A DNA stretch of 64,000 bases from Arthrobacter sp. CAU 1506 (GTDB lineage Bacteria; Actinomycetota; Actinomycetes; Actinomycetales; Micrococcaceae). A model generated the notes under the pieces. That model ran no database searches. It was not told where the DNA came from and was given only the letters and a program-made list of their open reading frames with translations. The stretch covers positions 99,513 through 163,512 of the forward strand of contig NZ_SUKC01000011.1 in assembly GCF_005047635.1 (NCBI RefSeq). Direction: 5' to 3'. The translations under genes were made by a program, and so were the position numbers. Shown here piece by piece: positions 50,859 to 60,145 of this stretch (position 1 is the stretch's first letter; each line of letters starts with the position of its first letter).

Positions 50859-53800
50859 TCAGGCGACGCCGGTGAGTGCCGTGCGGACGGTTGAGCCGTG
50901 GCGTCCCTTCGTGACTTGAAGTTGAGCGCCGATCCGCTGCTTCATGTCCGCCACATGGCTGACCAGGCCGATCACCCGGCCGCCGTCGCGCAGCCCCTCC
51001 AAAGCATCCATGACCTGTTCGAGGGCCTGCTCATCCAGGCTGCCGAATCCCTCGTCGACGAAGAGCGTTTCGATGTCCACGCCGCCGGCTTCGGCTTGGA
51101 CGACGTCGGCCAGTCCCAGGGCCAACGCGAGCGAGGCCATAAAAGACTCTCCGCCGGAAAGGGTCGCGGTGTCGCGCCGCTGTCCGGTCCATTCATCGCT
51201 GACGTGCAGGCCGAGTCCGGATTTTTTGTTCCCGGATTTCGAGTCGTCGTGGACCAGGGTGTACCGACCGTCAGTCATCGCGATCAAGCGTTCTGTAGCT
51301 GCAGCCGCGATCTGCTCCAACCGGGCGGCGAGGACGTAGGTGGTCAGCGTCATCTTTCGTTCGTTCTCGCCCAGTCCCCTCACCGTGTCCGCCACCGATT
51401 GCAGCAGTTCGTGCCGTGCGGCAATCGGCGCCAGACGGAGTTGTTCCTCGTCGAAACGCCGGCGGTAGGCGGCCAACTGTTGCTGAGACGCTGCCAGCAC
51501 ACCGTGCCGCACCTGGAGCTCCCGCACCGTGCGGTCCAAGGCCCCGGCTTGATCGCGTGCCGCTTCCATTTCCTCGGAATCCGGCAAGGTTTCTCCGTTT
51601 TCGAGGGCGGCGCGGGCGCGGACAACGGGTTCCGAGCTCTCCAGCACCGCCAGCCGCTGACCGGCCTCGATGTAGGCAGTGTGGCGCTGCTCCAGTGCCT
51701 GCAGCTGTGCCGGCGCCAGCAGCGAGACCCTGGCGTCATCTTCAGTGCTGAAGTTGGATCGGTCGATCGCGGAGGCCAGCTCGCCTTCGGCCTGGTCCAA
51801 GGCGTTGCTGCAATGGCGGTGCTGGGCGAGGAGCTTGCGGGCATCAGCCAGGAGCCGGTCCAGTTGGGACAGGGACGCCGCATGCTCGTGCAGGCTGCCC
51901 CCGTCGGGCAGCGCCTCGCGCAGCTTCCGTTCCAGCTCGTCCGTGCGTTCCCACCCCGCCTTGAGCTCGGAATCGGCGCTGGCCTTTGCCACAGCCAGGG
52001 CCGAGAGCTCGCGCGCGATCTGTTCGAGCTGCTGCGTCGTAGCGGCAAAACGTTCCTGCAGCGTGCGGCGACGGTCCCGCACAGCTATCGCATGGTCCAA
52101 GCTGGCCCGGGCGGTTGCCACGGCCGCGGCCGCTTCGGCTGCGTCGGTCGCCCCGCCTCGGGAAGCCAAGTTGGACAGCTCCTGTTCCAGATTGGCGCAG
52201 GCTTCGCGTGCCTCGGTGTACCGTGCCTCGGCAGCATCGTGCTGCTCCCGGGCTGCGGCTTCCTGCTCGCGGGTGATCAGCTGGCCGGAGGCGGCTACTG
52301 CTGGTTGCGGATGCTCGGTCCCGCCGCATACCGGACAAGGGTCTCCCTCGGCAAGGTTGGCCGCCAGCTCGGCTGCCGCCTGGTCCAAGCGCTGTTCCAG
52401 CAAGGTCAGCCAGGCTTCCTTGCGTTCGAGTTGCCGGGTGTGCGCGGCATCGCGGCTTGCGCGTGCAGCTTCCGCCTTGGCTAGACAGGCGGTGTGGTCG
52501 GCCACCGCATCCCGGATGTGCTGCGCCTGCTCCAGGCGCTCCGTGAGCAGCTCCACGTCCGGGGTCTCGGCGAGTGCAGCCAGTTCATCCTGCAGTCCGC
52601 GGCCCGTGGCGGCGAGTTGTTGGTGATCTGCGGTGGCCGCAGCCAGATCCTGCGCCAGCTGCGCCGCATGCTGTTCGAAACGTTGCACGTCGGAACGGGA
52701 GGTCTGCAACCGCTGCTCTTCGGGCAGCAAAGACCGGATTCGCCCAAGCTCGCTGCCAAGCCGGTCCGACGCCTCGTCGAGCAGCGTCTGTCCGGAGTGG
52801 TCGGGTTCCGGACGGCTGGGCACGAAAGCCGGATAGAGCGGATGCGTCTCGGCCGCGTCGATCCGGTCCAAGAAGTCCTTCGCCGCGCGTTCCATGGCCA
52901 GCGCGGCCTGGTCGCGATGACGGATGGGCGCGGCCAACAGTTCCGCCGACCGGTGCGCTGCCAGCGTTTCGGTCAACGCGGCGTGGCCGTCAGCGGCTTG
53001 GCGGTGCTCGACGGAAAGCTTTTCCAGTTCCGCCAGGGCCGCGTGATCGGCCACGGCCCGCTCGCGCCTGCCGATGGTTTCCAGCAACCGGCCCAGGTCT
53101 TCCTGTCCGCGGGTGGCAGCGCCTTCCACCGAGGCGGCGGCGGAGCCCACCGACGACTCGTAGGCAACAAGCAGGTCCCCGGCAGCCAGCGACTGGTCCG
53201 GCATGTCGTCGGCCGCCAGATGGCGCGCTGCTTCCTCCGTTGCCCGTTCCACGAGTTGATCAGCACCCGCCAACGCAGACTGATAAGCCGAACGCGCCTT
53301 CGCTGCCTCATCTGCCAGCGCCTGCTCCACCGCCTCGTAGCGGTCGGTGGCGAAGAGGCGCTGCAGCAGCGGCCGGCGCTCTTTGGCGTCGGCCCGCAGG
53401 AAGGCAGCGAAGTCCCCCTGCGGCAGCAGGACTACCTTGGTGAACTGTTCCAGACTCATGCCCAGCACCGACAGCAGTTCCGCGGCGGCCTCGTCGTTGC
53501 GGCCGCTTTTCTGGACCCACACGCCATGTACCTTCTCGCGCAACAGGGTGTGTGCCTGCTCCGTCACCGACCCGGACCGGGCCCGGCTCGACGGACGCTC
53601 CCATTGCGGGTTGCGGGTCACTTCGAAGCGGCGGCCGCGAGCGGAGAATTCGCAGACGACTTCGGGGGCGGTCCCCGGTTCGGCGTGGTCGCTGCGCAGC
53701 CGCTTGCCCTGCTGACGCGCTCCGGGTACGGACCCGTACAGCGCAAAACAGATGGCGTCCAGAATACTGGTCTTGCCGGCACCGGTCGGCCCGTTGAGCA

Positions 53801-53894
53801 GGAACAGTCCCTGCGAGCTGAGTTCGTCGAAGTCGATGGATTCCCGAGCCGCGAAGGGACCAAAGGCTTGTACTTCCAGCCGGTGAATCCTCAT
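50859..53894 (-). CDS. sbcC: Exonuclease subunit SbcC (Rad50-like ATPase)
   Basis: A 1011-residue SMC-like ATPase. Walker A GPTGAGKTS is at about residues 35-43; a long coiled coil covers about 170-840 and is interrupted by the zinc hook CPVCGG near residues 520-525. The C-terminal ATPase half has LSGGESFMASLALALGLADVVQ (signature), TLFVDEGFGSLDEQ (Walker B/D-loop) and VIGLVSHVADMKQRI. With SbcD it cleaves hairpins and processes DNA ends. It overlaps sbcD by 4 bases. Length is normal for actinobacteria. Confidence 0.97.
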   Translation of the reverse strand: MRIHRLEVQAFGPFAARESIDFDELSSQGLFLLNGPTGAGKTSILDAICFALYGSVPGARQQGKRLRSDHAEPGTAPEVVCEFSARGRRFEVTRNPQWERPSSRARSGSVTEQAHTLLREKVHGVWVQKSGRNDEAAAELLSVLGMSLEQFTKVVLLPQGDFAAFLRADAKERRPLLQRLFATDRYEAVEQALADEAAKARSAYQSALAGADQLVERATEEAARHLAADDMPDQSLAAGDLLVAYESSVGSAAASVEGAATRGQEDLGRLLETIGRRERAVADHAALAELEKLSVEHRQAADGHAALTETLAAHRSAELLAAPIRHRDQAALAMERAAKDFLDRIDAAETHPLYPAFVPSRPEPDHSGQTLLDEASDRLGSELGRIRSLLPEEQRLQTSRSDVQRFEQHAAQLAQDLAAATADHQQLAATGRGLQDELAALAETPDVELLTERLEQAQHIRDAVADHTACLAKAEAARASRDAAHTRQLERKEAWLTLLEQRLDQAAAELAANLAEGDPCPVCGGTEHPQPAVAASGQLITREQEAAAREQHDAAEARYTEAREACANLEQELSNLASRGGATDAAEAAAAVATARASLDHAIAVRDRRRTLQERFAATTQQLEQIARELSALAVAKASADSELKAGWERTDELERKLREALPDGGSLHEHAASLSQLDRLLADARKLLAQHRHCSNALDQAEGELASAIDRSNFSTEDDARVSLLAPAQLQALEQRHTAYIEAGQRLAVLESSEPVVRARAALENGETLPDSEEMEAARDQAGALDRTVRELQVRHGVLAASQQQLAAYRRRFDEEQLRLAPIAARHELLQSVADTVRGLGENERKMTLTTYVLAARLEQIAAAATERLIAMTDGRYTLVHDDSKSGNKKSGLGLHVSDEWTGQRRDTATLSGGESFMASLALALGLADVVQAEAGGVDIETLFVDEGFGSLDEQALEQVMDALEGLRDGGRVIGLVSHVADMKQRIGAQLQVTKGRHGSTVRTALTGVA

Positions 53895-55051
53895 GCCGAC
53901 ACCTCCGCTGCCTGTACTGCCTTCAGCGCTTCCGCCAGCAGCGCCCGCTCGGCATCGTCGGCGGGCCGGGAACGTACATGCTCCAGGAAACCGCAGCAGA
54001 CCTGCAGGTCGTCCTGCGCTTTCGCGATCCGCTGGCTGTAGCTCATGGTGTCCCGCCGGGATCCGGAGGCTGGTTCGAAGCTCAGCACCAAGGTGTCCGG
54101 AAAACGTTCGCGCAATTGCTCCATCGCCTTCAGCGGCCGTTCGTCGTCGGTCAGGGTGATCTGGCAGTACGCATCCTGCGCCCAGGCGTGGTCCGCGGAT
54201 TCCAGCAGGTCCTGCAGGGTCCCCTTGAGCACGGCGAGCCTGCGCTGGGCGGGCCAGGAGACGTTTTCAACGGTGCTGAGCCCGCCCGCCGTGAACTCGA
54301 GAATGATGCCGCCCTTGTCATGCCCGGCCTCTGAGAAGGAGTAGGGCAGCGGCGAGCCGGAATAGCGCACGGTGTTGCTCAACGCCTGCCGTCCGTGCAG
54401 GTGTCCCAGCGCCACGTAATCAAAACCGTCGAACAAATCCAGCGGAACCGCCCCTACTCCCCCGATGCTCAGGTCCCGTTCGCTGTCCGAGCTGATGCCG
54501 CCACTGGCAAACGTGTGCGCCATGATCAACGAATGGACGGGACCACTGGCCTGCCGTTGTGCCAGATCGGCATGGATGCGGTCCAACGCCGACCGTGTCA
54601 CCGCGGTATGGCTGGGGGCCGCCGCCCCGAGCTCCTCGGCACACATCCGTGGTTCGAGGTACGGGATGCCGTATACGGCCAAGGTGGCCCCGCCAAGGTC
54701 CAGCTCCACCGGATCTGCGAGCTGGTCCAGCCGAGTGCGGATATGCACACCGCCGTGGGCCAGGATGCCGGATCCAAAACCCAACCGGCTGGCCGAATCA
54801 TGGTTGCCGCTGGTCATGATTACGGTGGCCCCGACGGCACGGATACGCGACAAAGCTTCGGAAAAGAGGTTGACCACATCCACGCCGGGCAACGCGCGGT
54901 CGTACACGTCGCCGGCGATCAGCACTGCATCGATGTCCTCGTCACGCACGGTTTCCAGGAGTTGGTCGATGAATCCGCGCTGCGCCTCCAGCATCCCGAC
55001 GCCGTGGAATGAGCGGCCCAGGTGCCAGTCGGACGTGTGCAATAACCTCAT
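53891..55051 (-). CDS. sbcD: Exonuclease subunit SbcD (Mre11-like nuclease)
   Basis: A 386-residue metallophosphoesterase. Metal-site motifs in order: TSDWHLGRSFHG, IAGDVYDRA, TSGNHDSASRLG, MAHTFASGG and LGHLHGRQ. The C-terminal capping domain follows. It is upstream of sbcC with an ATGA overlap, forming the SbcCD complex for repair of DNA ends and hairpins. Confidence 0.97.
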   Translation of the reverse strand: MRLLHTSDWHLGRSFHGVGMLEAQRGFIDQLLETVRDEDIDAVLIAGDVYDRALPGVDVVNLFSEALSRIRAVGATVIMTSGNHDSASRLGFGSGILAHGGVHIRTRLDQLADPVELDLGGATLAVYGIPYLEPRMCAEELGAAAPSHTAVTRSALDRIHADLAQRQASGPVHSLIMAHTFASGGISSDSERDLSIGGVGAVPLDLFDGFDYVALGHLHGRQALSNTVRYSGSPLPYSFSEAGHDKGGIILEFTAGGLSTVENVSWPAQRRLAVLKGTLQDLLESADHAWAQDAYCQITLTDDERPLKAMEQLRERFPDTLVLSFEPASGSRRDTMSYSQRIAKAQDDLQVCCGFLEHVRSRPADDAERALLAEALKAVQAAEVSA

Positions 55052-55087
55052 GCTTCAAAGCTAGCCGCCGGCCAGGACAGTTTCGGA

Positions 55088-55134
55088 CAAGCGCAACGGC
55101 ACGCCCCGGAAATCGGGACGTGCCGTTGCGCTTG
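55088..55134 (-). terminator. Terminator hairpin between aquaporin and sbcD
   Basis: CAAGCGCAACGGCACG and its exact complement form a 16 bp stem, with an inner CCCG/CGGG pairing in the loop. It lies 10 bases downstream of the aquaporin stop on the minus strand, so it probably ends that transcript before sbcDC. Confidence 0.75.
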
Positions 55135-55144
55135 CAGCTTGAGG

Positions 55145-56122
55145 TCAGTCGGATTCCGGGCGGGGCCGGTTCGGCTTGCGGTCGAAGAAATCGCGGGCTT
55201 CGGCCGCGCCCTGGTCGTCCGCCGGCACCGGCGCGTCCGGCTGGTCCTGCACCGCGGTGTTGGGAACATCACCTCGGCTACCGCTCTCCCGGACGGCTGT
55301 CGCGCCCTCCACAGGTGCGGCTGCCGACGCCACCGGGGCACCGCCGTCGTCAGCGGCATTACGCGCCTTGGGAACCATCTCGGCGCTGCGGTACAGCAGC
55401 CCGGCGATCACGGCACCGAGCAGCGGAGCCACCCAGAACAGCCACAGTTCGCTCACCGCGCTGGGACCGGCGAAGTACACCGCGGCGGTGGAACGGGCGG
55501 GGTTCAGGCCGGCATTGGAGATGGGCAGCATTACCGCGGTGAGCACGGCGAAGGCCAGGCCAACGGCATAGGGGGCGCTGCGCAGCCGGTCGCGGGACGA
55601 GGTCGCGCCCAGGTAGACAGCCACCAGCAGGCCGGTCGCGATGGTTTCGGCCAGGAACACGCCGGCCATCGAGAAGCCCAGCTCATCACCGCTGGCATAG
55701 CCGTTGGCGATGGAAGCGAAGACGCTTTCCGACTGCGCGCCGGCCGGGTGGCTGCCGATGATGACCCACAGCACAACGGCGGCCAAAGACATGCCGACCA
55801 GCTGCGCCAAGACATAGGGCAGAACCGACTTCCAGGCCGTGCGGCCCGCGAGCGCACTGCCGAGCGTGATCGCCGGGTTGAACTGGCCGCCGGAGATGTA
55901 GCCGAAGGCGAGCATGCCGGCAATGACGGCGAAACCGAAACCGAAGGGAACGCCGAAAGAGCCCTGCGGATTGAACATGCCGATGCCGAGCGCACCGAAA
56001 AACAGCAAGAACGAACCTGCCACCTCGGCCCCGATGCGGGCTGAGTAGCTGCGTCCTTCGCCGAGCCGGGGTGGGGCGGCGGGGACGGCTGGTGCCGATG
56101 CCGCCGGGTGGGCTGCTGCCAT
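55145..56122 (-). CDS. Aquaporin (MIP family, AqpZ-like)
   Basis: A 325-residue channel. Both NPA half-helices are intact: SGGQFNPAITLGSALAG and SNAGLNPARSTAAVYFAG, and six membrane helices occupy about residues 25-255. The ar/R Arg follows the second NPA. Unusually long hydrophilic ends: 25 Ala/Pro-rich residues before the first helix and 70 acidic residues after the last. ATG 56122 is preferred (AGGAGG 9 bases upstream) over a longer frame. Water versus small-solute selectivity is not determined. Confidence 0.93.
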   Translation of the reverse strand: MAAAHPAASAPAVPAAPPRLGEGRSYSARIGAEVAGSFLLFFGALGIGMFNPQGSFGVPFGFGFAVIAGMLAFGYISGGQFNPAITLGSALAGRTAWKSVLPYVLAQLVGMSLAAVVLWVIIGSHPAGAQSESVFASIANGYASGDELGFSMAGVFLAETIATGLLVAVYLGATSSRDRLRSAPYAVGLAFAVLTAVMLPISNAGLNPARSTAAVYFAGPSAVSELWLFWVAPLLGAVIAGLLYRSAEMVPKARNAADDGGAPVASAAAPVEGATAVRESGSRGDVPNTAVQDQPDAPVPADDQGAAEARDFFDRKPNRPRPESD

Positions 56123-56255
56123 GGATACTGTCCTCCTACCGGGCCGGCGGGACGCCGGCGATTGACTCAAAACTACTCCACTCTGTCACCGGGTTCTGGG
56201 AAAACCCTGAACACATCCCGAAAGCCCAGTCGGGCAAAATGTCGGTCCGCACGCC

Positions 56256-56268
56256 TAAGCTAATAATC
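56256..56268 (+). promoter_or_regulatory. Candidate leaderless promoter
   Basis: TAAGCT at 56256-56261, 7 bases, then GTG 56269; no Shine-Dalgarno sequence. The geometry and hexamer match those at 6854 (TAAGCT-7-ATG). Confidence 0.45.
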
Positions 56269-57366
56269 GTGATCACCGATGCCCCGCTTCCCGGTTCCCG
56301 GTCCAACGACCCTTCGCATGCTGTTCCGGACTATCCCTCGCGGGTACGCGGCTGCCTGCTCGGCGGCGCGCTCGGCGACCAACTGGGGGCAGCCGTTGAA
56401 TTGGACTCCTTCGACCTGATCGCCGGGCAGTTCGGCGCCGACGGCCTGCGCGACTTCTCCCAACTGCCGGATCCGGGGCATTTCACCAGTGACACGCAGT
56501 TGACGCTGTACACCCTCGACGGCTTGACCGAGGCCCTGGAGTGGGCAAACGCCGGCACTGCCGCGGACGAAGCCGCCTGCCTCTGGCTCGCCTACCTCCG
56601 CTGGTACGCCACACAGGAAGGCCGCTTTCCGGATGGCGCGCCGGCGCCGCAGCCGCGCTGGATCGACGGCCAGACCGTGCTGCACACGCGGCGCGCACCC
56701 GCCGAGGCGTGCCTGTCCGGGCTGGCCAGCGGTGAGATGGGCACCCGGGCCCGACCGGTTAACCGGGACGCCCACGACAGCAGCACCGTGACCCGCTCAG
56801 CTCCCTTCGGACTGCTGCCGTTCGTCGACGACCAGACCGTCCAGCGACTGGCCACCGACGGCTCTGCCCTCACCCACGGCCATCCGGCCGCACACCGCAG
56901 CGCGGCCACCTTGGCGACGTTCATCCGTCTGCTGGTACATGAACAGGCCACCCTGCCGGGCGCCGCCGTCGCCATGCTGGCCCGCACCGAGCACGATCCC
57001 GCGGCCGCCGAACTGGCCGGCCGCCTGCGCGCAGCCGTCGAACTCTCCGCCCAAGGCCCGGTGGCACCTGCCGACCTGACCGCGGCACTCGGCGACGGCC
57101 GGTCTGCTGAGGAAGCCCTGTCCATAGGCCTCTACGCGGTCCTGGCTACGGCGGACAGCACGACGCCGGAGCAGCACTTCCGCAGGGCCGTCGCCACGGC
57201 GATCAATCACGACGGCGACAGCAACGCGACCGGCAGCATTGCCGCAAGCCTCTTGGGCGCCCATTACGGCGAAGCTGCACTGCCCGGCGACTGGCTGGCC
57301 GCCCTGGAGGGAACAGACGCCATCCGCGGCATGGCCGACCGCTTCCTGGCGCAGACCCAAGGCTAG
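56269..57366 (+). CDS. ADP-ribosylglycohydrolase family protein
   Basis: A protein of about 365 residues of the DraG/ADPRH family, which removes ADP-ribose from proteins or nucleic acids. RVRGCLLGGALGDQLGAAVE starts the fold; the first metal site FTSDTQLTLYT replaces the usual T-D-D-T-x-M-T, and the second, NHDGDSNATGSIAASLLGAHYG, keeps D-G-D-S-N-A-T-G-S. Fold and metal sites thus look functional. GTG 56269 is chosen for the leaderless promoter; ATG 56239 is an alternative giving 10 more residues. The next gene follows after 2 bases. Confidence 0.85.
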   Translation: MITDAPLPGSRSNDPSHAVPDYPSRVRGCLLGGALGDQLGAAVELDSFDLIAGQFGADGLRDFSQLPDPGHFTSDTQLTLYTLDGLTEALEWANAGTAADEAACLWLAYLRWYATQEGRFPDGAPAPQPRWIDGQTVLHTRRAPAEACLSGLASGEMGTRARPVNRDAHDSSTVTRSAPFGLLPFVDDQTVQRLATDGSALTHGHPAAHRSAATLATFIRLLVHEQATLPGAAVAMLARTEHDPAAAELAGRLRAAVELSAQGPVAPADLTAALGDGRSAEEALSIGLYAVLATADSTTPEQHFRRAVATAINHDGDSNATGSIAASLLGAHYGEAALPGDWLAALEGTDAIRGMADRFLAQTQG

Positions 57367-57368
57367 GC

Positions 57369-58289
57369 ATGGCCCGCAACCCGGCCGCCCCGGGCCGCCA
57401 GGACGGAAAGACGATCGTCGTGACCGGCGCTAATGCCGGCTTGGGCTATTTCGCCAGTGAGCAACTGGCCGCGGCCGGGGCGACGGTGGTGATGGCCGCA
57501 CGCAACGAGGCCCGCGGCCGCGCTGCTATGGAAGCAGTCCGGAATACGGTGCCTGGAGCAGACGTGAGGTTCCAGAAGCTGGACCTTGCCAGTCTGGACT
57601 CGGTCCGGCACGCCGCGGAGGAACTGGCCGGGCTTAAGCGGATCGATGCCCTGCTGGCCAATGCCGGAGTCATCGGTTCCCGGGAGCTGCAATTCACCGA
57701 GGATGGCTTCGAACTGCAGTTCGGCACCAACCATCTGGGCCACTTCGCTCTGATTGCCAGGCTGATGCCTGCCCTGACCCACAGCCGCGGCCGCGTGGTG
57801 CATGTGGGCAGCATCAGCCACCGCTGGGCACGCCCGGACTTCCGCCGGGCCGCTGTGCCGGCTAAGTACTCCAGCTACCGGTCCTACGCCCTGTCCAAGC
57901 TCGCGGTGATGAGTTTCGGTTTCGAACTGGCGCGCCTGCTGGATGCAGCAGGCTCGCCTGCCTCGTCCGTGGTGGCGCATCCGGGATATGGCCGGAAGTA
58001 CTTCACGCCGGACAGGCCGGGGCTACGGCTCTCTCAACCGGCCACCCGGTGGCAGCGGCTGCTGTTCGGCCTGCTGGCACAGGGCAAGGACGCCGGAGCG
58101 TGGCCGCTGGTGCAGGCGACGGCCGGCGATGAGGTTCGTAACGGCGACTATTGGGGGCCCGACGGACGCTTCCAACTGACCGGGCGCCCCGCCGTCGTTG
58201 CGCCGCAGCGTCATGCGCTTGAGCGCAATGCTGCCTCCCGGCTGATCGACCTGTCCGAGGAGCTCACCGGGGTCCGTCTGCGGGTCTGA
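57369..58289 (+). CDS. SDR-family oxidoreductase (retinol dehydrogenase-like)
   Basis: A 306-residue short-chain dehydrogenase. Cofactor motif TIVVTGANAGLGYFASEQLAAAGATVVMAARNEARGRAAM, NAG motif LLANAGV, catalytic Ser in VHVGSISHRW and Tyr/Lys in YRSYALSKLAV. The sequence is of the NADP-preferring retinol dehydrogenase/WWOX-like group, which is frequent in actinobacteria. ATG 57369 starts two bases after the ADP-ribosylglycohydrolase TAG, so the two are translationally coupled. Substrate unknown. Confidence 0.92.
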   Translation: MARNPAAPGRQDGKTIVVTGANAGLGYFASEQLAAAGATVVMAARNEARGRAAMEAVRNTVPGADVRFQKLDLASLDSVRHAAEELAGLKRIDALLANAGVIGSRELQFTEDGFELQFGTNHLGHFALIARLMPALTHSRGRVVHVGSISHRWARPDFRRAAVPAKYSSYRSYALSKLAVMSFGFELARLLDAAGSPASSVVAHPGYGRKYFTPDRPGLRLSQPATRWQRLLFGLLAQGKDAGAWPLVQATAGDEVRNGDYWGPDGRFQLTGRPAVVAPQRHALERNAASRLIDLSEELTGVRLRV

Positions 58290-58317
58290 CGGGCGGCTGC
58301 GGCCGGCTAGGTGCCAG

Positions 58318-59334
58318 TCAGGCGCTGTGCGCAGGCCAGCGGCCGCCGATCATCTGCAGGAACTCACCCTCGGACAGCACCTCGATCTGCTGGCCCTTGC
58401 CGTGCAACTGCAGCACCTTGTGGGCCTTGGCCGTGACCCGGCCGCTCTTGAGATCCGAGGCGACGAAACCGTCTCCGACCACCAGTACCGTGGTTTTGCG
58501 GGTCACGTTGCTGGCCGGTCGCGCACCCAGTTCGGCCGCGCGGTTCTTGGCCTCCTGGCGAGACAGGCCCAAATTACCGGTGAAAACCACGGTCTGGCCG
58601 TACAACGGATGGGAGTCGTCGGCGTCCTGGTTCGGCTCGGGGTTGCTGCCCTCGTCCGGCCAGTACGTCCAGGCAGAGGACGGAGCCACTCCCCCGGCGG
58701 AGGCCAGCGTTTGGCGTTCCAGTGCCGTCCGCGTTGGCTTCGAGACGGCGGCAGTTCCGTGGATATAGGCCTCAAGGCGTGTGGTGCGCAACTGCATCGC
58801 TGTGAGCAGGTCAGGAATGCTACCTGCCGAATTACGGCTGGCGATGTCGATCATGATCCCGGCGCACGCCCGAGCGTCCGCCACGGCGTCGTGGTGGTTC
58901 AGCAGCGGCACGCCGGCAGCTTCCGCCACGAACGGAAGCGAATAGGACACCAACGAGTAGCTGCGCCGCGACAGGATGACGGTGCAGGCGTAGTCGTAAG
59001 CCGGGCCGGAAAGTTCAGACACTTCCAAGGCCGACCGGATGACCCCCATGTCGAACGCAGCGTTGTGGGCCACCAGCACGTCGGAGCCGATGAAATCCGC
59101 CATGTCCGCGAACAGTTCCCCGAAGCGGGGCTTACCGGCAACCATGCCTGCGGAAATACCGTGGATCTGGACATTCCGCGGATCGAACTGGTCGAAGCCG
59201 TCCGGCGGGCGCATCAGCCATGAGGCTTCCTCGACGATCCGGCCGTCACGGACCTTACTCAAGCCGACGGAGCATGGCGAGCCCCTGAACCCGTTTGCCG
59301 TCTCGAAATCGATCGCCGTGAAGTCAATTGCCAC
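58318..59334 (-). CDS. DEDDh exonuclease with C-terminal BRCT domain
   Basis: A 338-residue protein. Residues 1-165 are a DnaQ-like 3'-5' exonuclease with all acidic sites: FTAIDFETAN (ExoI), VAHNAAFDMGV (ExoII), HHDAVADARA (ExoIII with the DEDDh His). A variable linker leads to a BRCT domain at about 250-330 (LYGQTVVFTGNLGLSRQEAKNRAAELGARPASNVTRKTTVLVVGD). Such proteins are thought to act in DNA repair; the polymerase partner is not here. It is convergent with the SDR gene. Confidence 0.93.
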   Translation of the reverse strand: MAIDFTAIDFETANGFRGSPCSVGLSKVRDGRIVEEASWLMRPPDGFDQFDPRNVQIHGISAGMVAGKPRFGELFADMADFIGSDVLVAHNAAFDMGVIRSALEVSELSGPAYDYACTVILSRRSYSLVSYSLPFVAEAAGVPLLNHHDAVADARACAGIMIDIASRNSAGSIPDLLTAMQLRTTRLEAYIHGTAAVSKPTRTALERQTLASAGGVAPSSAWTYWPDEGSNPEPNQDADDSHPLYGQTVVFTGNLGLSRQEAKNRAAELGARPASNVTRKTTVLVVGDGFVASDLKSGRVTAKAHKVLQLHGKGQQIEVLSEGEFLQMIGGRWPAHSA

Positions 59335-59380
59335 GGATCCACACTAGGTGATGACCCGGACAGTTCCGGTCCACCAACAC

Positions 59381-59425
59381 GCAGTACGGCGGCTCCCGCT
59401 TGCTATGCGGGAGCCGCCGTACTGC
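59381..59425 (-). terminator. Terminator hairpin, 19 bp perfect stem
   Basis: GCAGTACGGCGGCTCCCGC and its complement flank a 7-base loop. It sits downstream of the ABC permease stop on the minus strand, between it and the exonuclease gene start, so it probably ends the ytrA-type operon. No T-tract. Confidence 0.75.
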
Positions 59426-59455
59426 CGAAGTTTCGAACGTCGATCGGGGCCTGGA

Positions 59456-60145
59456 TCAGGGGGTTGCGCGGCGCAACGTCAGGTAGGACCCGCCAGCAAG
59501 AACCGCGCAGAACAGCGCCACCCAGCCGGAGACACTCAGCGGTGTCTGGGCCACGAACCACTGCCCCACCACAGGCCACCATCCCTGCCAACTGGTCAAG
59601 CCCAGCAGCCCGATGAGGACCACGGCGATGGCGATCCATGTGACCAACATCCCGGTTGCCTGCCACCGCTTGTAGATGGTGGCGAACCAGAAACCGATCA
59701 TGAACAGCGCCACCATGGCGATGAAGTAGAACAGGATCTGCACCACCGCGTGCTCAGTGGCGATCCAGTCCAGCGCATACAGCTGTCCGTTGAAGCCCCA
59801 GCCGTTGGTGGCCACTTCCACCAGGCCCAGCAGGTAGTAGAGCACACTGATGGCCAGCGCCACGGTGGCGAACAGTCCCACGGTGCCGATGTAGAAGGTC
59901 CTTCGACTGACGCTCATGGCCTGCGAGAACGGGAACGTGAGGGTCAGCGACTGGATGCCCAGCGCCATGAAGTACCACATCACCGCCTGCGAAGCCCCAG
60001 AGTAGAACGTCTCGCCGCTGGCCGGGATCATCGCCCAGATGGCGAGGGTTATCAGGAAGGCCGACACCATGATGATGGCGGGGATGCCCAGGAAGGTCCA
60101 CTTGTTGATCAGCTGCATGCGCGCAACGTTGACGACGCGGTTCAT
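59456..60145 (-). CDS. ABC transporter permease, YtrA-linked
   Basis: A 229-residue inner-membrane protein with six hydrophobic segments and no other domain; ends in a basic tail TLRRATP. No specific family is recognised beyond the small ABC-2-type permeases next to YtrA-family regulators. Its ATG 60145 overlaps the ATPase stop by ATGA; the much longer frame starting upstream is within the ATPase gene and rejected. With the ATPase and regulator it makes a three-gene envelope-stress-type exporter operon. Confidence 0.85.
   Translation of the reverse strand: MNRVVNVARMQLINKWTFLGIPAIIMVSAFLITLAIWAMIPASGETFYSGASQAVMWYFMALGIQSLTLTFPFSQAMSVSRRTFYIGTVGLFATVALAISVLYYLLGLVEVATNGWGFNGQLYALDWIATEHAVVQILFYFIAMVALFMIGFWFATIYKRWQATGMLVTWIAIAVVLIGLLGLTSWQGWWPVVGQWFVAQTPLSVSGWVALFCAVLAGGSYLTLRRATP

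Noticed and set aside
50859..55051. SbcC/SbcD region as an anti-phage defence island
   Set aside because: Both proteins match ordinary chromosomal SbcCD in size, motifs and gene order; no defence genes flank them.
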